Notes: generated by a model from the letters alone, not told the origin. A DNA stretch of 54,806 nt from Frigididesulfovibrio sp031551885 (GCA_031551885.1 JAVBMX010000102.1:1-54806), one strand, 5' to 3'. Numbered from the stretch's first letter, positions 32,825-48,371 are shown. Translations and numbers: made by a program.

Positions 32825-33133
32825 TCAGGTTTTGACCACGGAGTTGTCGACCCCGGCAAACTCGCACGGGAGGTAGGCATCCGCCGCCGGATCATTGATC
32901 CACTCCCCGGAGTCGAGCAGATAACGGAACTGGTAGTCGTGCCCGGCATCCAGCGAAAGCTCCACGGAAAACGAACCGTCTTTGCGGCGCTTCATGGGGC
33001 AGGCAACGGCATCCCACTGATTGAAATCGCCCGCCAAATGCACCTCGGCGGCACTTTTCACCTCTTCGGGGGAAAGCTCAAAACGGACCTTACAAGCGGG
33101 CCGCGTTTTCAAAAAACTTTTGGTGAGGGACAT
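32825..33133 (-). CDS. Free-standing CBM48 glycogen-binding-type protein
   Basis: 102 residues that make up one CBM48/AMPK-type beta-sandwich: the core VHLAGDFNQWDA, then MKRRKDGSFSVELSLDAGHDYQFRYLLDSGEWINDP (seen as the blocks DGSFSVELSL and YQFRYLLD). W and N residues of the sugar-binding face are kept. Such domains usually precede glycoside hydrolases; here it stands alone, so it may target another protein to glycogen or act as a sensor. AGGAGG lies 6 nt before the ATG, and the hairpin described at 33149-33169 precedes it. Confidence 0.88.
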   Translation of the reverse strand: MSLTKSFLKTRPACKVRFELSPEEVKSAAEVHLAGDFNQWDAVACPMKRRKDGSFSVELSLDAGHDYQFRYLLDSGEWINDPAADAYLPCEFAGVDNSVVKT

Positions 33134-33148
33134 GGCATCCTCCTGAGA

Positions 33149-33169
33149 GCAATTTCATGCCGAAATTGT
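33149..33169 (-). promoter_or_regulatory. 5' UTR hairpin before the CBM48 gene (shared with 6352-6372)
   Basis: CAATTTC / GAAATTG, 7-bp stem with 5-nt loop, ending 16 nt before the start codon, the same distance as the copy upstream of rnfC. On the minus strand both read GGTTT, a few variable bases, ACAATTTC, three variable bases, ATGAAATTG, then T/C-TCT and the SD. Confidence 0.6.
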
Positions 33170-33430
33170 TTATAAAACCATAGTGCCGAGCGGCTTCCAC
33201 ACGAACCCACAAGCGGAAGTCGGAGTCCCCGCTCCCATTGCCGCCGTCAACGGCTAAGGAACGCGCGATGCCCGCTCATGCAAAAACGACCTGAGTCCTT
33301 ATTTCTTCCATACCCGGCGTTTTGCAAGAAAGCAAAAAAATTCACACGGATAGAAATTGCTTCTAACGGTGTTTTCAAAGGATAATCCCGACGGACCGTT
33401 CCCGCCCCATCCGGCACAATTCCCCAAAAG
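33170..33430. other. Intergenic stretch without recognised gene
   Basis: About 260 bp between the CBM48 leader and the terminator at 33427-33467. It contains an A/T-rich patch near 33330-33370, probably the promoter of the CBM48 gene. The short open frames here have no coding character. Confidence 0.3.
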
Positions 33431-33467
33431 AAGAAGGACACAACGGCTTTTTGCCGTCGTGCCCTTA
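33427..33467 (-). terminator. Terminator of the 33513-33899 gene
   Basis: On the minus strand a 14-bp stem (33454-33467 with 33435-33448) pairs fully when two G-U pairs are allowed, loop AAAAA, and is followed by CTTCTTTT. Read on the plus strand the same positions are A-C mismatches, which shows the direction in which it works. Confidence 0.75.
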
Positions 33468-33512
33468 AGGGCGCGATTCCCGCGCCCGCGAAAAAGCGAA
33501 TAGAAAAAAACT

Positions 33513-33899
33513 CTAGCCGTTGGCCGCGTAAAGCGCTTCCTCAAGAACCGGGCGCAGATCTTCGGCCAGGGCGGGGTCGATGCCGCACAGGCCGAACACC
33601 GACGTAAACAACAACTCCACCGGCAGGGTCATGCTCTGCTTGCCGTCGCTCATGCTGCACATCTTGCCGTTCAGGCGCACCGTGTAGTGCCGCCGCGAAC
33701 GTTGCGCGCCCACGCCGGAAACAATGGAATACACATGGGCGCCGTCGTCGGTGACATACAGGCGCAGATGGGTGATGACTTCGGTGTCTTCATCGTAGTA
33801 GGCGCTCTCGGAAAAAAGCCGTCCGCGAAAGGCGATCTGCGCGCCGTTGTCGCCCTGCAACACCACAGATTCTGAAATGCCCTGAGTTTTGTCGCTCAT
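33513..33899 (-). CDS. Conserved-looking hypothetical protein
   Basis: Family not recognised. 128 residues, soluble, mixed alpha/beta: a first half rich in beta strands with a polar/aromatic pattern (AFRGRLFSESAYYDE, ITHLRLYVTDDGAHVYSIVSG) and a helical end with an acidic pattern. No metal or nucleotide motif. ATG 33899 has GAGGGAGAG upstream. It follows the HTH gene by 29 nt on the same strand and probably shares its promoter. Confidence 0.65.
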   Translation of the reverse strand: MSDKTQGISESVVLQGDNGAQIAFRGRLFSESAYYDEDTEVITHLRLYVTDDGAHVYSIVSGVGAQRSRRHYTVRLNGKMCSMSDGKQSMTLPVELLFTSVFGLCGIDPALAEDLRPVLEEALYAANG

Positions 33900-33928
33900 C
33901 AGCTCTCCCTCGGGGGATGGACGCCGTT

Positions 33929-34246
33929 TCAACTTTTTCCGCCGGATTCCGACAGAAGCGAAAGCTGTCTGGGCGCCGTATCGGGTTTCTTTTTTTTACG
34001 ATCCGCTTTGGAGGATTCTTCCCGGGTCTCTTCTTCGGCCTCGTCGGCTTTGGGGAACAACTCCCCCCCGCCGCTGGCGGACCAGAAAGCCTCCAGATCC
34101 AGACGAGAAATACGGTAACCCCGCCCCAATTTGGCGGCCCGCAGCTCACCGTCCCGCACGGCGCGACGCAATGTTTCCGGGTGGCAGCTCAACAGCGCCG
34201 CCGCCTCGGCCAACGTAAACGTAGTCTTGGGAGCTATGCCCATCAC
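33929..34246 (-). CDS. Small MerR-like/excisionase-type HTH protein
   Basis: 105 residues. Residues about 8-55 form a winged-HTH of the MerR/excisionase class: FTLAEAAALLSCHPETLRRAVRDGEL then LGRGYRISRLDLEAF, the usual 'HTH_17' pattern with a wing. The C-terminal half is charged and Lys-rich, without known domain. DNA binding is likely; target unknown. It is first in a two-gene unit with the hypothetical protein at 33513 and has a good candidate promoter at 34265-34294. Confidence 0.78.
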   Translation of the reverse strand: MMGIAPKTTFTLAEAAALLSCHPETLRRAVRDGELRAAKLGRGYRISRLDLEAFWSASGGGELFPKADEAEEETREESSKADRKKKKPDTAPRQLSLLSESGGKS

Positions 34247-34264
34247 GTCGTCCTTTTCTCATTA

Positions 34265-34294
34265 TTCATACCCATGATATGCAACTTTTGTCAA
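34265..34294 (-). promoter_or_regulatory. Candidate sigma-70 promoter of the HTH gene
   Basis: On the minus strand TTGACA (34294-34289), 18-bp spacer, TATGAA (34270-34265). Transcription would begin about 12 nt before the ATG at 34246, so the leader is short but still includes AAAAGGA. Confidence 0.45.
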
Positions 34295-34657
34295 CTCAAG
34301 GCAACATAAATATAATCAACCCTATCAAACAACTATCCAACATATTTGAAATCTGTTTCAGCGGTAAGAGAAAACTTCAAACCATATTTCCATATTTTTA
34401 TTCACGTGAAACACGAACAGACAACTCAGAGCAAATCAAGACCTGTCGAGCCTTGTCATGGCGGTTGCAATGCACTGTGCGTCTGACAACCGGAAATAGG
34501 ACAACCGAAAACGATAAATTCGGCGGTCCGATTTTTTGTGCCGGAGAACCATTGATATTTAGCCTGCGTCTGGACCTTTCCACCCATTTGTTGTATGATA
34601 ATGGTCAACATCAAAAGTGTGACGCCCCGGGGCGTTGCGGGACACGGCGGAGCGGTT
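34295..34657. other. AT-rich divergent intergenic region
   Basis: About 360 bp between the HTH gene (minus) and the first sensor kinase (plus), clearly more AT-rich than the rest of the window. It should hold the kinase promoter; GTATGATAAT near 34587 is a plausible -10 region but I find no convincing -35. No gene, tRNA or element repeat is seen. Confidence 0.35.
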
Positions 34658-37585
<2,928 letters not shown>

Positions 37586-37625
37586 CCAACGGCAAACCGT
37601 AACGGTGACCCGCTCCAAGGATTTT

Positions 37626-40952
<3,327 letters not shown>

Positions 40953-40954
40953 TC

Positions 40955-41205
40955 TGTTGGGGCTTCGCCCCATCCCCCGGCAGGGGAAATGATGTGGCTT
41001 GGCGCATCCTGCGCCTCGCCCTTCAGGCATCCTTGGAAGACCCTCGGCGCCCATTCGGCGGGAGCCGGATGGGCGCCTGCACCCCTCAAGGGTTCGCGAG
41101 CCTGCCCGCTATGCGCGGTAGGCTCGCAAACCGAAGGGGGGTCAAGGGGATTCAATCCCCTTGCAGGGGGATTGGGGGATGGAATCCCCCAACAGCAAGA
41201 CCGCG
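40955..41205 (+). repeat. Intergenic GC-hairpin element, copy G (filled with a different insert)
   Basis: Fills the space between two convergent kinase genes. Head TTGGGGCTTCGCCCC; platform left arm GGCAGGGGAAATGA (to about 40992); an insert of about 85 bp (to 41077) unlike the other cassettes, built of two hairpins: GGCGCA-TCC-TGCGCC (41001-41015) and a 14-bp stem at 41046-41077; then CTGCACCCCTC; variable hairpin (41090-41126, 16 bp with one mismatch and one wobble); tail AAGGGGATTCAATCCCCTT and TTGGGGGATGGAATCCCCCAA. It serves as the 3' end of both neighbours. Confidence 0.7.
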
Positions 41206-41211
41206 GACGAC

Positions 41212-43596
41212 TCAAGCGGCCAGGTATTTGTTCAGTATATCCCGCACGGCGTCGACGCACATGGGCTTGGCGATGTGGTCGTCCATTCCGGCTTCAAGAC
41301 AGCAGGCGATATCTTCCTTAAAGGCGTTGGCGGTCAGGGCCACAATGGGCACCCGGTTCCGGCCGAGGGCGCTTTCTTCGGCCCGGATGCGCCGGGAAGC
41401 GGTGTGTCCGTCCATGACGGGCATATGCACGTCCATAAAAATGAGATCGTAGGCCGGCTCGCTCAGGTATTTTTCTACGGCTTCAACGCCGTTTTCCGCC
41501 GCCTCCACGACGATTCCCGTGTCTTCCAGGTAAGCGCAGGCGATTTCCCGGTTGATTTCATTGTCCTCGACCAGCAGAAGACGCCGGCCGGCGAACGGCA
41601 TTTCATCCGGCGCCTCCTGCGATACATCTCGTGAGGGCACGCCGATGACCTCATTGACCAGATTGATCACGGACGAGGGGAACACCGGCTTGGGCAGGAA
41701 TCTGTCGGCGCCCGCCTCCACGGCCTTGTCTTCAATTTCAGTGAACTTGGCGGAAGAAACCAGAATGACCACAACCCGACCGCCGAACTCCGCCTTGACC
41801 TTTTTGACGAAGTCCGCGCCTTCTTCCCCCGTGGTGTCCCAATCAAGAAAGACGATGCTGAACGGGTCGCTTTCGCTGTTTTCCCGCAGCAACTCCAGCG
41901 CGGGCGCAACGGCCGCCGCCGTGGCCGGGACGATGTCCAGCCTGCGGAACAGGCCGTCGAAAAAGCTGCGCACTTCCTCGGCTCTGTCCACGACCATGAC
42001 CTTGGTGCGCCGCGCGTCTATGGCGGCGTCGAGCTGCGCCGATTCATACCGCTCGGAATTCTTGAGCTTGACGGTGATGATGAACCTGCTGCCTTTGCCG
42101 AACTCGCTTTCCACCCGAATATCGCCGCCCATCAAGGCAACGATTTTGTCGCAGATGGAAAGGCCGAGCCCGGTTCCGCCGAACTGGCGGAAGGTGCCCG
42201 CGTCGGCCTGCTCAAAGGGCTTGAACAATCGCTCCATCTGTTCTTCGGTCATGCCGATGCCGGTGTCTTCAATCGTAAAACGGACCATGGACGACAGGCT
42301 GTTCTTTTCCGCGCAGGCCGCCGTCAGACGGATGGTTCCCCTGGCCGGGGTGAACTTGCAGGCGTTGCCGAGAATGTTGGTCAGCACCTGCGAAAGGCGC
42401 AACCCGTCGCCGTTGTAACGGGACCCGACTCCGGGCTCCAGGTGGACGAAGAGTTCCTGCTCTTTTTCGTCCACTTTGGCCGAAGCCACGGTGCACACGT
42501 TCATGAGCAGCTTTTCCAGGCTGAATTCCTCTTCCACCAGTTCAAACCGACCCGCCTCGATTTTGGACATATCCAGGATGTCGTTGATGATCCCGAGCAA
42601 ATGGGTCGACGATGTGGAGATCTTGTTCAGGCTGGTGTTGACGGCGTTGCGGTCCTTGGCTTTTTTGGCGATGTAGGTCATGCCGATGATCGCGTTGAGC
42701 GGCGTGCGGATTTCGTGACTCATTCTGGCCAGGAAGACGCTTTTATATTCGTTGGCTTGTTGGGCCGCATCGTTGGACTCACTGAGCTCGCCGATAAGCC
42801 GACAAAGGTTGTCCCGCATCGTGGACAAGGCTTTCGCCATGGCGCCGAACTCATCCTTGCGGGCGGGCAGGGCCGGGTCCAAGGGAGCTTCAAGGTTCCC
42901 CTCCGCGATGGCCGAAGCGAACGCGGTCTCTTTCCCCACCGCGCGGATGACCCCGGAGGCGAAATAAAACCCCGCCGCCAGCAGCAGCACGACGGCTGCC
43001 GCGATGATCCCGACAATACCCATGGTGGCGGCATCCGATGCGTTTTGGTTATGCCGGTTGGTCTGCTGCATGACCCACAACATATAGGCGTTCAGCGCAT
43101 CCAGAGCGCCCATAAACTCACTCATGGCGGGCAGTATGATCTCATTGTTGTATCGGTTGAACTCTTCAATGGCCGAGTCCGTCGTGGTCCGGCGCACAAG
43201 CTCCAAAGCCCGCCCGTTCAGGGCGTGGAACCTGGTCCGCGCCTCGACCAAAGTCGCGTAAAGGGCGTCTTCCTCCGGCCCGGAAGATTTGGCCCGGCCA
43301 TAAAGGTCCAGAAGCTTATCGTTTTGGAGATATAATTCCGTAGCTTTACGATAATTTTGCTCTATAAGGGTCGGTTCTTTGTCCAAAGCCGCCTGCAACA
43401 ACAAAGCATGAGCTTTCCAGAAATTTGACTTCACTTCTTCCACATAGAAAGTCGGGCTGACGACATTGTCATATTGAAATATCGCGCTTTTGCTGTTCTT
43501 CAGCATGAAGTACCCGCCGATCCCTCCTACCGCCATGGTTACGAGAAGAGATACTCCGATAAGAGACAACATTGTTTGACGAAAACTTATAATCAT
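41212..43596 (-). CDS. Membrane hybrid histidine kinase with four-helix-bundle sensor
   Basis: 794 residues. Two helices (about 10-30 and 190-212) bracket a helical periplasmic domain like the 4HB sensor of chemoreceptors (about 35-188). Then HAMP, HisKA with H294 (MSHEIRTPLN), HATPase (ILGNACKF, DTGIGM, GGTGLGL), a first receiver with FLDWD but a weakened acidic pair (VVDRAEE), and a second, complete receiver (LVEDNEIN, FMDVHMPVMDG, AKPM). No HPt. No good SD is visible before ATG 43596. The 187 bp upstream to 43783 contain no gene and presumably the promoter. Confidence 0.9.
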   Translation of the reverse strand: MIISFRQTMLSLIGVSLLVTMAVGGIGGYFMLKNSKSAIFQYDNVVSPTFYVEEVKSNFWKAHALLLQAALDKEPTLIEQNYRKATELYLQNDKLLDLYGRAKSSGPEEDALYATLVEARTRFHALNGRALELVRRTTTDSAIEEFNRYNNEIILPAMSEFMGALDALNAYMLWVMQQTNRHNQNASDAATMGIVGIIAAAVVLLLAAGFYFASGVIRAVGKETAFASAIAEGNLEAPLDPALPARKDEFGAMAKALSTMRDNLCRLIGELSESNDAAQQANEYKSVFLARMSHEIRTPLNAIIGMTYIAKKAKDRNAVNTSLNKISTSSTHLLGIINDILDMSKIEAGRFELVEEEFSLEKLLMNVCTVASAKVDEKEQELFVHLEPGVGSRYNGDGLRLSQVLTNILGNACKFTPARGTIRLTAACAEKNSLSSMVRFTIEDTGIGMTEEQMERLFKPFEQADAGTFRQFGGTGLGLSICDKIVALMGGDIRVESEFGKGSRFIITVKLKNSERYESAQLDAAIDARRTKVMVVDRAEEVRSFFDGLFRRLDIVPATAAAVAPALELLRENSESDPFSIVFLDWDTTGEEGADFVKKVKAEFGGRVVVILVSSAKFTEIEDKAVEAGADRFLPKPVFPSSVINLVNEVIGVPSRDVSQEAPDEMPFAGRRLLLVEDNEINREIACAYLEDTGIVVEAAENGVEAVEKYLSEPAYDLIFMDVHMPVMDGHTASRRIRAEESALGRNRVPIVALTANAFKEDIACCLEAGMDDHIAKPMCVDAVRDILNKYLAA

Positions 43597-43783
43597 ATCG
43601 GTACGCCCATAGTATTACAGAAATTGCGGCAAAAGTACCTTTCGCCTGTAGTATTCCATTCTTTCGCGACGAATCGTCTATAAAGATACATTATTCGATA
43701 CAGGGGCATCGAAGGAAAATCATGTGGGAATGAGGAGTTACCCACCATATGAGGAAGTTGTGAGAACCGTAACGTAAATGACG

Positions 43784-46700
43784 CTATTTGGCTACCGACA
43801 TCATCAATCGAATTCGATTGATTTGATTGGCTTCGCTTGCGCCGGGATCGTAGTCCACGGCGGCGATGTTGGCTTCCGGCCAGCGGCGCTTCAACTCTTT
43901 GAGCAGGCCCTTGCCGGTGATGTGGTTGGGCAGGCAGCCGAAAGGCTGCATGCAGAGGATGTTGGGCACGCCCGATTCAAGCAGCTCGACCATTTCGGCG
44001 GCCAAGAGCCAGCCTTCGCCGGTCTGGTGCCCGAGGGAGATAAGTCCTTCGGCGCAACGCCGCAAGTCCTTAAAACGCAGAGGCGCGGTAAAGCGCTTGC
44101 TGCGCAGCAAAGCCCGGCGCATATCCCGCCGGCAGTATTCCAGAAACGCGATGCTCATCAGGGAAGTGGCGTAACTCTTCCACGGGCCGGAAAGGTACCG
44201 GTAGCGATAGACGCTGTCGTGGAAGGAATAAAGCACGAAATCCATAAGATCGGGCACCACGGCCTCGCCGCCTTCCGCCTCGACAACCTTGACGGCCCCG
44301 TTGTTGGCGTCCGGGTGATACTTGAGCAGGATTTCGCCCACCAGGCCCACCCGGGGTTTGCGTTCCTCGGTGCGGATGGGCAGATCGTCAAAGTCGCGCA
44401 CCAGTTGCGCCATGTTCCGGTGGTAACGGAAGAACCCGGCCGTGCGCAGGTGTTCCTTGATTCGCTCGACCCAGACCCGAACCAGGGCATCCACGTCGCC
44501 CTTGTTGATTTCATAGGGCGTAAGCCGGTGGCTGACCCGCATAAGCGCGTCGCCGTAAAAGCCGGCCATGATGATCCGGCGCAGCATTTTGCGGGTCAGG
44601 CGAAAGCCGGGGTTTTTGTCCAGACCGTCCATGTTGAAGGAGACAATCGGGATATGCTCCAACCCGGCATCCACCAGGGCCTTGCGCAAAAAGGCGATGT
44701 AGTTGGTGGCCCGGCAGCCGCCGCCGGTCTGGGAGATCATCAGGGCGATGCGCTCGGGGTCGAAGGCCCCGCTGCGCACGGTGTGCAGCAGTTGCCCCAC
44801 CACCACGATGGCCGGGAAGCAGGCGTCGTTGTGCACGTGGCGCAGGCCGGTTTCCACGGCCGCCTTGGTCACGTCGGGCAGTTGCGCGCATTTGTAGCCT
44901 TCGGTTTCAAAGATGGTCTCCAGAAACTGAAAATGCATGGGCGAAAGCTGCGGAATGAGAATGGTGTGCGTCTCGCGCATGGCTTCGGTATAGGGCGGCG
45001 AGCCCTTGTACACCGGCATGGCCGGGGGGGCGTCTTCCCTGTCCTTACGGTCGCGCATGGCCGCGAGCAGGGAACGGATGCGGATGCGCGCCGGGCCGAG
45101 GTTTTCCCCTTCATCAATCTTGATCTGGGCATAAAGTCTGCCCTTGACCGTGAGGATCTCTTCAAGCTGATCCGAGGTGATCGCGTCCAGGCCGCAGCCG
45201 AACGAGACAAGTTGGAGCACGGCCAGGTTGTCCACCCCGGCGGCATAGGCCCCGGCGCGGTACAGGCGCGAATGGTAGGTCCACTGGTCCACCACCCTCA
45301 GCGGGCCGGGATCCGGAGAAAGATGGGCCACGGAATCTTCGGTCAGCACGCCCATGCCGCAGGAGGTGATCAGGTCCGAGATCCCGTGGTGGACCTCCGG
45401 GTCCACATGGTAGGGATGGCCGGCCAGGACGATGCCGAAGTTCCCGGCGTCGTGCAGCTCCCGTAGGGCTTCTTCGCCTTGGCGGGCCACGTCGGCCTTG
45501 AAGGCGGCCTGCTCGGCAAAGGCCTTGCGCACGGCAACGGCCAGCTCGTCGTGAGGGATATCCGCGAACAACGGAATGTCGGCCAGCCGGCGGGGCAGGT
45601 GCTCCGGCGAAAGCGGCAGAAAGGCATAGTAAAACGGAATGTCCGAGCGCTGCAGGGCTCCGACGTTGTTGGCCAGAAGCTCCGGATACCCGATGACCAC
45701 CGGGCAGTTGTAGTGGTTGGCCTGGGTGCTGAATTCCTTGATCTCGAAGGGCAGGCAGGGGAAGAAAATTCGGTCCGGGCGTTTTTCCACCAGGTCGATG
45801 ATGTGCCCGTGGGCCAGCTTGGCCGGGTAACAGACGGTCTGGGAAGGAATGGTCCCGTAGCCTTTGTAGAACAGCTCTTTGGACGAGGGAACGGAAAGCT
45901 CCACCCGAAAACCCAGTTCCGTGAACAGGGTGAACCACAGGGGGTAGTTCTCGTAGATGTTCAGAGTTCGGGGAATGCCCACGCTGCCGCGCCTGGCCCG
46001 CTCCGGCGCAAGGGGCGTGTAGTGGTTGAACAGGCGGTCGTACTTCCAGTTGTACAGGTTGGGCAGCCGGCGCGGGGTTTCTCCGGCCCCGCGTTCACAG
46101 CGGTTGCCGGAAATGAAACGCCGGCCGTCGGCGAACCGGGTCACGGTCAACAGGCAGCGGTTGGAGCAGCGCGCGCAACGGGCTGTGGAGCTTTGGGCCG
46201 TGAAGGCCGCCAAATCCTCCGCTGAAATCGACCCGCCGGTTTCCGCCGGGCCGCGCTCTTTGGCGATCAGGGCCGCGCCGAAGGCTCCCATAAGCCCGGC
46301 CATGGCCGGCCGGACCACGGACCTGCCCAGATGCTGTTCCAGGGCGCGCAGCAACCCGTCGCCGGCAAAGGCTCCGCCCTGGGCCGAAACATACTCGCCC
46401 AGCTCTTCCGGGCCGGAAAGCTTCATGACCTTGTAGCAGGCGTTGCGCACCACCGAGGAACACAGCCCGGCCGCGATGTCGCCCACCTTGGCCCCGTCTT
46501 TCTGGGCCTGCCGGACCTTGGAGTTCATGAACACCGTGCAGCGGGTGCCGAGATCCACGGGATTTCTGGCCGTGAGGGCGGCTTCGGTGAACTCGTCCAG
46601 AGTCAGGTTCAGGGACTTGGCGAAGGTTTCGATGAACGAGCCGCACCCGGCCGAGCAGGCTTCGTTCAGCTGGATGCGGTCGATGACCCCGCCCCGAATG

Positions 46701-48049
46701 CGCAGGCACTTGATGTCCTGGCCGCCGATATCCAGAATGAAGCTGACCTTGGGCTGGAAAAAACGCGCCCCGGCAAAGTGGGCCACGGTTTCCACCTCAT
46801 CATGATCCAGGCGCAGGGCCTCGCGGATCAGGGCGCTGCCGTAGCCCGTGGCGCATGACGAAACGATGGAGCAGCCCGGCCGCTTGCGGGCGTGAATCTC
46901 TTTGAGCACGGACACGGCCGTGGGCAGCGGGTCGCCCTTGTTGGAGCCGTAAAAAGAGTACAGCACCCGGCCGTGCACGTCGACCAGCACGGCTTTGATC
47001 GTGGTCGATCCGCTGTCGAAGCCGAGAAACGCGTCGCCTTCATACTCTTCCAAGGGGAAGGTGTCCGGGCCTTCGGCCGCGTGCCGGGCGTGAAAGGCCG
47101 CGCGATCGTCGGCGGAGTCGAAAAACGGGGCCAGCCTGCCGGACTCATCCGCGCCCGTGAAGGCTTCCAGGCGGTCGGCCAAACTTTTCGGCAGCCCCTG
47201 GGCGGGAGTCGACAGCTTGCGCTCCGCCTGTTCACGGGCGTGCAGGGCCGTGCCGATGGCGACGAAATACTCGGCGTGGTCGGGAAAAACCGCGTCGTCC
47301 GGGGCAAGATTCAAGGTGGCGGCGAACCGCTCCCGCAGCGAGCGCAAAAACGCGCAGGGGCCGCCCAGAAACAACACCTTGCCGCGTATTTTCCGGCCTC
47401 GGGCCAGGCCGCTGATGGTCTGGTCGACAACGGCCTGCATAATCGAGGCCGCGATATCTTCAAGCCGGCAGCCTTCGTTCAGCAAGGGCAGGATGTCGGT
47501 CTTGGCGAACACCCCGCAGCGCGAGGCGATGGGGTAAACGGAGGTGTGGCGCAGGGCCAGTTCGTCCAGCCCGGCCGCGTCGGTGTGGATGAAGGCGGCC
47601 ATCTGGTCGATGAAGGCCCCGGTGCCGCCGGCGCAGGTTTCGTTCATGCGCTGGTCCACACCGCCGGTGAAAAAACTCAGCTTGGCGTCTTCGCCGCCCA
47701 GCTCCACAACCACGTCCACGTCCGGCACCCGCGAGCGGGCCGCAAGACCCGAGGCGATGACCTCCTGCACAAACGGCAGACCGATGTCTTCAGCCACGGT
47801 GATTGCCCCGGAACCGGAAACGGCTGCCGCGAAAATGGCCTGGGGGAAAGCCTCTCCGGCTTCGCGCAACATGGCGGCCGCGGCCGAACGCACCTCGGAA
47901 AAGTGCCGGCGGTAGCGGGCAAAGAGCAGATCTCCGGCCGCGTCAAGCACCGCCACCTTGACGGTGGTCGAGCCGATGTCCAAACCGAGGAACAACGCCT
48001 GGGCCTGGACATGCACGGGGTGATCGGTTTCCGGAAGTCGTGCCGCCAT
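43784..48049 (-). CDS. Giant BadF/BadG/BcrA/BcrD-type acyl-CoA dehydratase activase
   Basis: 1421 residues from ATG 48049 (AAGGTGG upstream). Two ASKHA-fold activase modules in tandem, each with a phosphate-1 loop (LGLDIGSTTVK near residue 18; LGFDSGSTTIK about residue 345) and a cysteine motif for the bridging [4Fe-4S] cluster (CAGGTGAFI and CSAGCGSFI). A Cys-rich linker CARCSNRC...CERG follows, then a DUF2229-type region and a C-terminal HgdB-like region. Smaller relatives use ATP to push an electron onto 2-hydroxyacyl-CoA dehydratases. No dehydratase gene is nearby, so the target of this large fused form is unknown. Confidence 0.88.
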   Translation of the reverse strand: MAARLPETDHPVHVQAQALFLGLDIGSTTVKVAVLDAAGDLLFARYRRHFSEVRSAAAAMLREAGEAFPQAIFAAAVSGSGAITVAEDIGLPFVQEVIASGLAARSRVPDVDVVVELGGEDAKLSFFTGGVDQRMNETCAGGTGAFIDQMAAFIHTDAAGLDELALRHTSVYPIASRCGVFAKTDILPLLNEGCRLEDIAASIMQAVVDQTISGLARGRKIRGKVLFLGGPCAFLRSLRERFAATLNLAPDDAVFPDHAEYFVAIGTALHAREQAERKLSTPAQGLPKSLADRLEAFTGADESGRLAPFFDSADDRAAFHARHAAEGPDTFPLEEYEGDAFLGFDSGSTTIKAVLVDVHGRVLYSFYGSNKGDPLPTAVSVLKEIHARKRPGCSIVSSCATGYGSALIREALRLDHDEVETVAHFAGARFFQPKVSFILDIGGQDIKCLRIRGGVIDRIQLNEACSAGCGSFIETFAKSLNLTLDEFTEAALTARNPVDLGTRCTVFMNSKVRQAQKDGAKVGDIAAGLCSSVVRNACYKVMKLSGPEELGEYVSAQGGAFAGDGLLRALEQHLGRSVVRPAMAGLMGAFGAALIAKERGPAETGGSISAEDLAAFTAQSSTARCARCSNRCLLTVTRFADGRRFISGNRCERGAGETPRRLPNLYNWKYDRLFNHYTPLAPERARRGSVGIPRTLNIYENYPLWFTLFTELGFRVELSVPSSKELFYKGYGTIPSQTVCYPAKLAHGHIIDLVEKRPDRIFFPCLPFEIKEFSTQANHYNCPVVIGYPELLANNVGALQRSDIPFYYAFLPLSPEHLPRRLADIPLFADIPHDELAVAVRKAFAEQAAFKADVARQGEEALRELHDAGNFGIVLAGHPYHVDPEVHHGISDLITSCGMGVLTEDSVAHLSPDPGPLRVVDQWTYHSRLYRAGAYAAGVDNLAVLQLVSFGCGLDAITSDQLEEILTVKGRLYAQIKIDEGENLGPARIRIRSLLAAMRDRKDREDAPPAMPVYKGSPPYTEAMRETHTILIPQLSPMHFQFLETIFETEGYKCAQLPDVTKAAVETGLRHVHNDACFPAIVVVGQLLHTVRSGAFDPERIALMISQTGGGCRATNYIAFLRKALVDAGLEHIPIVSFNMDGLDKNPGFRLTRKMLRRIIMAGFYGDALMRVSHRLTPYEINKGDVDALVRVWVERIKEHLRTAGFFRYHRNMAQLVRDFDDLPIRTEERKPRVGLVGEILLKYHPDANNGAVKVVEAEGGEAVVPDLMDFVLYSFHDSVYRYRYLSGPWKSYATSLMSIAFLEYCRRDMRRALLRSKRFTAPLRFKDLRRCAEGLISLGHQTGEGWLLAAEMVELLESGVPNILCMQPFGCLPNHITGKGLLKELKRRWPEANIAAVDYDPGASEANQINRIRLMMSVAK

Positions 48050-48342
48050 GTTCCACCTTGGTGGGAACCACATGTGTTCAGGGAAGCCGCCCCAAAGCCG
48101 GCCCGCCTCGCGACGGCGCGAAATCGGCTTGGCATGGGGGGCGTCGGTCCTGGGTTGGAAGGGTCTATCTTCTCTGAAAACGACCGAAATGACAAGAGAT
48201 CGAAACGGCCGCCGGCCGCTCGGCGCGGCCCCGGACAAGGAGCACGGCCGGCGACGGACCAAGCGTTCAAAACGGTTCGCCCGCGGCGCGAACGGGCCCG
48301 GCGACGGGCGCGCCGGTTCTCCGCTCTCTCCGCGGGGAATGA
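48050..48342. other. Upstream region of the activase gene, no gene seen
   Basis: About 290 bp of GC-rich DNA between the activase start and the terminator at 48343. The open frame of the activase continues through it but lacks ASKHA-family features before 48049, and no other gene or repeat is recognised. Confidence 0.35.
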
Positions 48343-48371
48343 AGAAAGCCGGGAGCGCGTACGCTCCCGGC
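48343..48371 (-). terminator. Terminator of the lipoprotein gene
   Basis: A perfect 10-bp stem GCCGGGAGCG / CGCTCCCGGC (48348-48357 with 48362-48371), followed on the minus strand by TTTCTTC. It lies 26 bp after the stop. Confidence 0.75.

Noticed and set aside
43778..45466. Plus-strand frame of 562 codons opposite the activase gene
   Set aside because: No start context, no domain; antisense of conserved activase sequence.
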